Below, in pieces: positions 1-5,024 of a DNA stretch of 7,873 bases. The stretch's first letter is position 1. Every line of letters starts with the position of its first letter. This DNA is from Flavobacteriaceae bacterium (GTDB lineage Bacteria > Bacteroidota > Bacteroidia > Flavobacteriales > Flavobacteriaceae), in assembly GCA_013003145.1 (NCBI GenBank), contig JABDLH010000226.1, positions 1 to 7,873 on the forward strand, given 5' to 3'. The notes beneath the pieces were generated by a model. That model saw nothing but the letters and a program-made list of their open reading frames with translations, was not told the origin of the DNA and did no database searches. A program made the translations under genes and the position numbers.

Positions 1-1168
1 TATACTCGGCATTGACAAAATTGTTGGGATGGTCATGGGCGTATTGGTATTCTTTCCCGTAGTCCAGGTCTTTCATCAGCTGCGTAGGAGCATTCCTGAG
101 CGCCAGGGGTACAGACAGATCACCGGAAGCTTTAACGGCTTGTTGGGCACGGTTGATCGCCATATAACTGGCGTTGCTCTTAGGGGAGGTGGCTAAATAT
201 ATCGCGCACTGGCTGAGGATTATGCGCGCTTCCGGGTATCCTATGGTGGTTACTGCCTGGAAAGTGGTATTGGCCATGACCAGGGCCGTAGGGTTTGCAA
301 GCCCGATATCTTCAGAAGCCGCGATAAGCATGCGGCGGGCAATGAATTTTACATCCTCACCTCCCTCTATCATTCTCGCTAACCAGTAAACAGCAGCGTT
401 AGGATCACTTCCGCGAATAGACTTGATAAAAGCTGAAACGATATCGTAGTGCTGTTCCCCGGTTTTATCATAGAGTACAGTATTCTTCTGGATCTTACTA
501 AAAACCAGTTCGTCTGTTATAATTACAGGATCTCCTTCTTCAGAGGTAACCAGTAACTCGAAAATATTCAGCAGTTTGCGACCATCACCCCCGGATAAGC
601 GAAGCAATGCTTCGGTCTCCTTCAGTTCTATTTTCCGGCTCTTCAAATAATCGTCCTTGGTCATGGCCCGTTTTAACAGGCTTAGCAGGTCTTCCTTCCC
701 AAAGGCTTTCAGAATATACACCTGGCACCGGGACAGGAGGGCCGGGATCACCTCGAAACTTGGATTCTCGGTGGTTGCCCCAATAAGGGTTACCCAACCT
801 TTTTCTACGGCTCCGAGGAGCGAATCCTGTTGTGATTTGCTAAAACGGTGAATTTCATCAATAAATAGGATAGGGTTTTTTGTCGTAAACAGGCCTTCTC
901 CTTTTTTAGCTTTCTCTATGACTTCCCTTATATCCTTGACACCGCTATTGATAGCACTAAGGGTGTAGAAAGGACGTTTGCTCTCCTCGGCCATGATCTG
1001 TGCCAGGGTGGTTTTACCGGTTCCTGGAGGTCCCCAGAGGATCAGGGAGGGCAACATGCCACTCCTGATCTGCTTACTCAAAGCACCGGTGGGTCCAATT
1101 AAGTGCTGCTGGCTTATATAATCATCAAGGGTTCTTGGTCTGACCCGTTCTGCAAGAGGTTTATTCAT
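1..1168 (-). CDS. rarA: Replication-associated recombination protein A (RarA/MgsA family AAA+ ATPase), C-terminus cut by window edge
   Basis: Cytoplasmic AAA+ ATPase of the clamp-loader-like RarA/MgsA/WRNIP1 family, which acts at stalled or gapped replication forks. I translated 389 residues by hand from the ATG at 1166-1168. Seen: Walker A GPPGTGKT at residues 46-53, Walker B ILFIDE at 100-105 followed by the family-typical [10 protein letters not shown], sensor 1 GATTEN at 130-135, a candidate arginine finger R147 in LLSRC, and a sensor-2 region GGDGRK around 193-198. The rest matches the RarA helical and tetramerisation region, including [15 protein letters not shown] and a near-terminal YAHDHP segment. 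Family members are about 425-450 residues, so roughly 35-60 are missing past position 1. An in-frame TAA seven codons upstream supports this start. It is divergent from the rhomboid gene. The family is clear; the physiological role is inferred from homologues. Confidence 0.96.
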   Translation of the reverse strand, partial: MNKPLAERVRPRTLDDYISQQHLIGPTGALSKQIRSGMLPSLILWGPPGTGKTTLAQIMAEESKRPFYTLSAINSGVKDIREVIEKAKKGEGLFTTKNPILFIDEIHRFSKSQQDSLLGAVEKGWVTLIGATTENPSFEVIPALLSRCQVYILKAFGKEDLLSLLKRAMTKDDYLKSRKIELKETEALLRLSGGDGRKLLNIFELLVTSEEGDPVIITDELVFSKIQKNTVLYDKTGEQHYDIVSAFIKSIRGSDPNAAVYWLARMIEGGEDVKFIARRMLIAASEDIGLANPTALVMANTTFQAVTTIGYPEARIILSQCAIYLATSPKSNASYMAINRAQQAVKASGDLSVPLALRNAPTQLMKDLDYGKEYQYAHDHPNNFVNAEY

Positions 1169-1172
1169 AGGG

Positions 1173-1199
1173 CAAAAATAACACAATTAAGCCGACAAA
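1173..1199 (-). promoter_or_regulatory. Putative rarA promoter, Bacteroidota type
   Basis: Read on the minus strand, 1173-1180 is TATTTTTG, an exact match to the Bacteroidota -7 consensus TAnnTTTG. It ends 4 bases before the rarA ATG. A TTTG that could be the -33 element lies at 1196-1199, but the 15-base spacer is shorter than usual, so the -33 call is weak. Initiation a few bases past the -7 box would start the mRNA at or next to the ATG. No Shine-Dalgarno sequence fits in the space left. Confidence 0.55.
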
Positions 1200-1247
1200 A
1201 AATGCGGTGCATGGATGGTGTAGCTTAAGAATTTTGTTGAAAAAATG

Positions 1248-1255
1248 TAACTTCA
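1248..1255 (+). promoter_or_regulatory. Possible degenerate -7 box upstream of the rhomboid gene
   Basis: TAACTTCA lies 4 bases before the ATG at 1260, the same spacing as the exact boxes before rarA and rlmB. It matches TAnnTTTG at only four of the six fixed positions (TA and TT) and has no convincing -33 TTG at normal spacing. It is supported mainly by its shared position and by the lack of a Shine-Dalgarno sequence. Confidence 0.25.
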
Positions 1256-1259
1256 GCCC

Positions 1260-1997
1260 ATGGCAGAGCATTCTCAATTTCGATACACCCCGGCGGTGAT
1301 CCTGGTACCGATGATCATGGTGCTCATCATGTGGACCGTTTTTTATATCGAGGTCCGCTTTGGGGTTAACCTGAACGAATTTGGAGTTTACCCTCGTACT
1401 GTTTCGGGTTTAAAAGGAATACTATTCAGCCCTTTTATCCATGGTTCGGTCCGTCACTTATACAATAATACCTTCCCGGTGATCATCTTACTGGCATCCT
1501 TGTTTTACTTCTACAGGGATGTATCCTTCAAGGTCCTGCTGTGGGGAATTGTACTATCCGGACTAATCACCTGGATTATTGGCAGGCCGTCTAACCATAT
1601 CGGTGCCAGTGGACTTATCTATGTATTGGCGAGTTTTATTTTTTTTAAAGGGATAAATACCAAGCACTACAGGTTGGTTGCCCTTTCCCTGGCAGTAGTG
1701 TTTATTTACGGCGGACTCCTTTGGTATATCTTCCCATTAAAAGAAGAGATTTCCTGGGAAGGTCATTTGGGTGGGTTCCTCAGCGGTTTCCTCCTGGCTT
1801 TCCTCTTAAAGGCCAGGGTGCCGGTGAGCAGGAAATATGCTTGGGAAGCGGACGACTATGATGAGTCTTCCGATGAGTTCATGCGCCAATTTGACGAGGA
1901 TGGTAACTTTATAGAGACTATAAAAGAAGAAGAACCTCCACAGCCCAAATATCGCTATACCTACAAGCCCTCAGATCAGAATAAGGAAGAGGATTAG
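1260..1997 (+). CDS. Rhomboid family intramembrane serine protease
   Basis: Polytopic inner-membrane protease of the rhomboid (GlpG-like) family, which cleaves transmembrane segments of substrate proteins within the bilayer. Length is 245 residues. About six hydrophobic helices can be seen, roughly at 11-31, 52-62/71-85, 91-108, 115-130, 137-157 and 166-184. The catalytic serine is S117 in GASG (115-118), and the catalytic histidine is H169 in WEGHLGG. The upstream HLYNN (66-70) corresponds to the conserved His/Asn of the oxyanion region. After the last helix comes a hydrophilic, strongly acidic cytoplasmic tail of about 55 residues (from ~190), rich in D/E and ending KPSDQNKEED. An in-frame TAA 12 bases upstream fixes ATG 1260 as the earliest start. 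It is the only rightward gene in the window and overlaps the convergent rlmB stop by 4 bases. The protease family is secure; the substrate is unknown. Confidence 0.93.
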   Translation: MAEHSQFRYTPAVILVPMIMVLIMWTVFYIEVRFGVNLNEFGVYPRTVSGLKGILFSPFIHGSVRHLYNNTFPVIILLASLFYFYRDVSFKVLLWGIVLSGLITWIIGRPSNHIGASGLIYVLASFIFFKGINTKHYRLVALSLAVVFIYGGLLWYIFPLKEEISWEGHLGGFLSGFLLAFLLKARVPVSRKYAWEADDYDESSDEFMRQFDEDGNFIETIKEEEPPQPKYRYTYKPSDQNKEED

Positions 1998-2731
1998 GCC
2001 TGTCTTTGCCGCAATGCCTCATAAAGGAACACACCACAAGCCACGGAGACGTTCAGCGAGCCTATTTCACCTTTGAGGGGCAACTTGGCCAGCTCATCCG
2101 CACTTTTAAGGATAGAAGGACTAATACCTGTATTCTCGGAGCCCATAATGATAGCCGCCGGTCCGGTGAATGACACATCGTACAGGGACTGGTTCGTTTT
2201 TTCCGTGGCTGCGATCACCCTGTAACCGGAGGACTGTAAATAAAAAACCGCGTCTTTCAGGTGGTCTACCTTAGCGATAGGCACCCTGAATGCAGCACCG
2301 GCAGATGTTTTAATAGTATCTGCAGAGACGGGAGCTGCTCCTTTTTTCTGTATCACTATGGCATCCACACCGGTACATTCGGCAGTTCTGATGATAGCGC
2401 CGAAGTTACGGACGTCCGAGATCTGGTCCAGCAATAACAGCAGGGGAGGGGTATCTCTTTCTCCCAGTTCTTCTACCAGGGTTTCAAAAGTATGGAAAGC
2501 AATGGGAGAAGTTAAAGCGACGACCCCCTGGTGATTACCTTGAGTAAAACGATTAAGCCTTGGCAGAGGCACATATGATGTGCTGATGCCGTTTTTACGG
2601 ATCAGGGTCTCCAATTCTTTGTAAAGTGCACCTTGTAATCCTTTCTGAAGGTAAACCTTATCTATAGGTTCATTGGCCTGTATTGCTTCTATGACTGCTC
2701 TCAGGCCATAGATCTCGGTATTTTTTTCCAT
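1994..2731 (-). CDS. rlmB: 23S rRNA (guanosine-2'-O-)-methyltransferase, RlmB/TrmH (SpoU) family
   Basis: SAM-dependent SPOUT-class RNA 2'-O-methyltransferase. The 245-residue length matches E. coli RlmB (243), which methylates G2251 in the peptidyl-transferase P-loop of 23S rRNA. Seen: an N-terminal substrate-binding domain beginning with the typical IYGLRAVIEAI (7-17), a linker carrying HQGVVA (67-72), and then the three SpoU motifs. Motif 1 is LDQISDVRNFGAIIRTAE (101-118) with N109 and R116. Motif 2 is IMGSENTGIS (195-204) with E199. Motif 3 is LPLKGEIGSLNVSVACGVFLYEALRQR (217-243) with S225, N227 and S229. The arrangement follows the trefoil-knot fold that dimerises and binds SAM. The start is set by an exact -7 box 4 bases upstream. 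The stop overlaps that of the rhomboid gene. Target-site specificity is inferred from similarity to RlmB; another TrmH-family target is possible. Confidence 0.92.
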   Translation of the reverse strand: MEKNTEIYGLRAVIEAIQANEPIDKVYLQKGLQGALYKELETLIRKNGISTSYVPLPRLNRFTQGNHQGVVALTSPIAFHTFETLVEELGERDTPPLLLLLDQISDVRNFGAIIRTAECTGVDAIVIQKKGAAPVSADTIKTSAGAAFRVPIAKVDHLKDAVFYLQSSGYRVIAATEKTNQSLYDVSFTGPAAIIMGSENTGISPSILKSADELAKLPLKGEIGSLNVSVACGVFLYEALRQRQA

Positions 2732-2735
2732 GCCG

Positions 2736-2743
2736 CAAAGGTA
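2736..2743 (-). promoter_or_regulatory. Putative rlmB promoter -7 box
   Basis: On the minus strand this reads TACCTTTG, an exact TAnnTTTG match, separated from the rlmB ATG by 4 bases (CGGC). I see no TTG/TTTG at the usual -33 distance. As with rarA, the message would start at or next to the start codon. Confidence 0.5.
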
Positions 2744-2798
2744 GGTAAATTGTTATCTTATTTTAAGATCACATAGCAGATTCAATCAGCTTCTGAAT

Positions 2799-2821
2799 AA
2801 AAAACCCGTGGGGTTCACGGG
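2799..2821 (-). terminator. Intrinsic terminator after the exported hypothetical gene
   Basis: In the leftward transcript, CCCGTG (from 2816-2821) pairs with CACGGG (from 2805-2810) around a 5-base loop. A run of six U (from 2799-2804) follows. The GC-rich 6-bp stem plus U-tract lies 8 bases past the stop codon at 2830-2832. It separates this gene from rlmB, whose own start is 67 bases further on. Confidence 0.85.
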
Positions 2822-2829
2822 CTTGTTGA

Positions 2830-3495
2830 TTAAATGGATTCTATTATTCGGCTGAGATCTTCAGGATCTTTGACATTAAGATCTTTAAAAGCTTCCTTCT
2901 TGGCAGGGGGCACATCTAATAGCTTCATAAGTTTCTTTTTCCTTCGTGGTAGTTTTACTACCGATCCGTCATTTAGCTGCAGCATCTCTTTTTCCTTAAG
3001 CACGATCTTGCGTTCAATAAGTCCGAGGGTCTTACCGGGTGATTCTAACAAGGTAGCCGAATGTATTTTAAACAAGCTTATGCTTGCGCCGGCAGCTAGT
3101 TCTTCATGATAGGTGTAGGCTACGGTTGGTCCCGGTTTAAAGGTGCGGGTACCGGCGTGTATGGACAGTATTGCATTAGGATCCAACATATAAGCCTCTC
3201 CATTCACTTGTATTTCAAAGCGATTAGCCAGAACATTATAGCGTGCCGGAACCTGGTAAGACGGGTTGTTGCCCGAGCTGATCTTAACACTTACTACTTT
3301 CCATCCATTCCATAGGTAAGGAGATCCCTGGACGTCAGAGATCTTACCATTGTTATAGACATTGTCGACCTTCTGTATTGCAAAAAAATCCAGGTTATTG
3401 TTAAATACATTATTGCTCAGACCTCCAGATCGATTTTGGGCAGATAGCAGATGAGAAAAGACAAGTGCCAGGATCAAAAGAATTTTGAATTTCAT
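2830..3495 (-). CDS. Exported protein of unknown function
   Basis: I do not recognise a named function. The 221-residue product begins with a clear Sec signal peptide: MKFK, a hydrophobic core at about 5-17, then LLSAQ with likely cleavage after A19. There is no lipobox cysteine, so it is probably periplasmic or secreted. The mature part starts with an Asn-rich stretch (SNNVFNNN, 27-34). Then come SPYLWNGWK (58-66) and PARYNVLANRFEIQVNG (83-99), which read as beta strands. A basic cluster PRRKKK (183-188) precedes a short helical C-terminal segment with KDPEDLSRIIES (209-220). From memory, this layout of 'SPYL ... RYN ... FE ... G' then a basic C-terminal helix resembles a common Bacteroidota family of uncharacterised secreted proteins; that is recollection, not a search. 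It lies downstream of the susCD terminator and has its own terminator, so it is probably a separate unit. Confidence 0.8.
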   Translation of the reverse strand: MKFKILLILALVFSHLLSAQNRSGGLSNNVFNNNLDFFAIQKVDNVYNNGKISDVQGSPYLWNGWKVVSVKISSGNNPSYQVPARYNVLANRFEIQVNGEAYMLDPNAILSIHAGTRTFKPGPTVAYTYHEELAAGASISLFKIHSATLLESPGKTLGLIERKIVLKEKEMLQLNDGSVVKLPRRKKKLMKLLDVPPAKKEAFKDLNVKDPEDLSRIIESI

Positions 3496-3529
3496 ATGGT
3501 TTATTTTGAGAATTTACGGTTCAGGCCAT

Positions 3530-3558
3530 AAAAAAGGCTGTTGCAGAACAACAGCCTT
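3530..3558 (-). terminator. Intrinsic terminator of the susCD operon
   Basis: On the minus strand AAGGCTGTTG (from 3549-3558) pairs perfectly with CAACAGCCTT (from 3534-3543) around the 5-base loop TTCTG. The 3' arm runs into a T-tract (3530-3535). The hairpin begins 25 bases past the susD stop codon (3584-3586) and closes the leftward susC-susD transcript. The stem is long, so termination should be strong. It lies only 34 bases upstream of the next gene's ATG. Confidence 0.88.
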
Positions 3559-3583
3559 AATTGATAAACCTAATTAAAAAAGA

Positions 3584-5014
3584 TTAGTCGACATCCCAGA
3601 AGATCTTAGTGGTCTTTTCATCTCCACCAATAGCAGACTGGGCTTTATTAAGCTCTTCCCCGTTCAGCGTTGCTTCTGATAATGGGTATAAGAACCTTGT
3701 CGGGATATCAGCTACTGTTTGCCCTTCAGGAGCATTAAGTGCCGGCTCATCCAGGAGTCTCCAGGTGGTCCAGCCTTCATAGCCAATATTAAACATCGCG
3801 ATCCATTTCTGGGTCCCGATCTTTTCTTCAAAATCACCGGAAGCTGTTGCGTAGGCAACTTCTGGTTGTAAGAGGTAAGCATCAGCTTCAGCCTGTGTTC
3901 CTCCCCATTCAAGGATAGAGGCTGTAACTCCTGCATTGTAGAATTCCTCTGCGGTTCCTCCTACAGCGTAACCACGCGCAGCAGCTTCTGCCAGTAAGAA
4001 GTTTACCTCTGCAGCCGTCATGATATTACCTACAAGATCGGGCTGCTTTAAAAGATCACCAATTGAAGAAGCGCTTGCCGGAGAGTTGGCACTGCCGTAT
4101 TCTCCACCTACGTATTCTCCGTCAATTGTTTCAAAGTAATACTGGCGACGTGGATCATCAAGAGTGTTCAGCCTGTCTATAAATGTATCTGCTCCTACAA
4201 AGTCGTTCCTACCACTCTGTACCAATGATACCCAAAGTGGGTTGGTGTTAGGGGCAGAGGCAAGGTACTTGATCCCGAAGTTTTCCGAGTTATCAAGGAT
4301 AAGCTCACCGGCTGCAGCAGACTCAGCTAATTGCTGGGATACGGCAGGTTCTACATCAGCAAGACGCATAGCCAATCTCAGTTTCAGGGAATTCGCCGCT
4401 TTTTTCCAAAGGGCAACATTTCCGTCATAGATAGGATCCTGGCTTCCTTCGAAACCTGATCCACCGTCCATATTAGCGATTGCCTCGTCCAGGTTAGCCA
4501 AGAGCTGGTCGTAGATTGCAGGGCCAGAATCGTAGGCTGGCGTAGTATTGGCAGGATCCAGGGCCTCAGCGTAAGGTACATCGCCAAAAGTATCCACCAG
4601 GATATGGTATGCGTATACTTCCATGAAGTTGATGATCGCCAACTTGTTTTCAAGGTTAGGATCCGGGATTACCTGGTCATCTGCGATCAGGTTCTCTCGA
4701 GCACCTTTAAGATCCTGCAATACATCCCTGTAAAGGGTGTTCCAGATACTACCACCAATGTTACGACCAGTCTGGTTGTACTGGCTCTCATCGGGATAAG
4801 TGGTCTGTGCCCAGTATTGAGCATACAGCCTGAATACATTGTTGTTTACACTTGATGAATTCAAGAGGTCGAACATGTTCCGTGTTCCGTTAGTGAACAA
4901 AGCACTACCGGGGACTGCTGATGGATTTTTAGTGTCTACGTTCAGACTTTCATCCACCGTACACGAGGCCATAAGGGCCAGTGCACCAATTGTTGTTAAA
5001 ATATATTTCTTCAT
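3584..5014 (-). CDS. SusD/RagB-family surface lipoprotein (SusD-like 2 type)
   Basis: Outer-membrane, surface-exposed lipoprotein that captures a nutrient oligomer and acts as the lid on its SusC barrel. Length is 476 residues, typical of the shorter SusD-like group. The signal peptide ends in a lipobox LMASC, with lipidated C18. Acidic residues directly after it (CTVDES) resemble the lipoprotein export signal that sends Bacteroidota lipoproteins to the cell surface. Family hallmarks in order: WNTLYRDVLQDLKGARENL (91-109), DTFGDVPYAEAL (141-152), MTAAEVNFLLAEAAARG (332-348) in a TPR-like helix, EKIGTQKWIAMFNIGYEGWTTWR (397-419), and a C-terminal PTRFLYPLSEATLN (448-461). It starts 10 bases after the susC stop, with AGGA touching the ATG and no normal Shine-Dalgarno sequence, so translation is probably coupled to susC. 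The substrate cannot be told from the sequence. Confidence 0.95.
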   Translation of the reverse strand: MKKYILTTIGALALMASCTVDESLNVDTKNPSAVPGSALFTNGTRNMFDLLNSSSVNNNVFRLYAQYWAQTTYPDESQYNQTGRNIGGSIWNTLYRDVLQDLKGARENLIADDQVIPDPNLENKLAIINFMEVYAYHILVDTFGDVPYAEALDPANTTPAYDSGPAIYDQLLANLDEAIANMDGGSGFEGSQDPIYDGNVALWKKAANSLKLRLAMRLADVEPAVSQQLAESAAAGELILDNSENFGIKYLASAPNTNPLWVSLVQSGRNDFVGADTFIDRLNTLDDPRRQYYFETIDGEYVGGEYGSANSPASASSIGDLLKQPDLVGNIMTAAEVNFLLAEAAARGYAVGGTAEEFYNAGVTASILEWGGTQAEADAYLLQPEVAYATASGDFEEKIGTQKWIAMFNIGYEGWTTWRLLDEPALNAPEGQTVADIPTRFLYPLSEATLNGEELNKAQSAIGGDEKTTKIFWDVD

Positions 5015-5024
5015 TCCTGTACTA

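Larger units (their letters stand above)
1169..1259. other. Divergent intergenic region between rarA and the rhomboid gene
   Basis: This 91-base AT-rich spacer must hold both outward promoters. The rarA side has an exact TAnnTTTG box; the rhomboid side has only a degenerate one. I see no operator-like inverted repeat or other regulatory structure. Confidence 0.6.

Noticed and set aside
174..851. Rightward and leftward open frames of 64-71 codons inside rarA
   Set aside because: They lie in other frames of a clearly conserved ATPase gene, give low-complexity unfamiliar proteins, and have no plausible start context.
1245..1250. ATG-TAA minimal start-stop just upstream of the rhomboid gene
   Set aside because: It overlaps the candidate -7 box and would then not be transcribed; such a hexamer is expected by chance in AT-rich DNA.
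2834..3315. Rightward open frames antisense to the exported-protein gene (including a Ser/Phe-rich 91-codon frame)
   Set aside because: The composition is what an antisense frame of a Lys/Leu-rich gene gives; the leftward frame has a signal peptide and a terminator.
3530..3558. Inverted repeat considered as a mobile-element end or attachment site
   Set aside because: A single perfect stem with a 5-base loop and T-tract just after a stop codon is fully explained as an intrinsic terminator; there is no transposase or target duplication.
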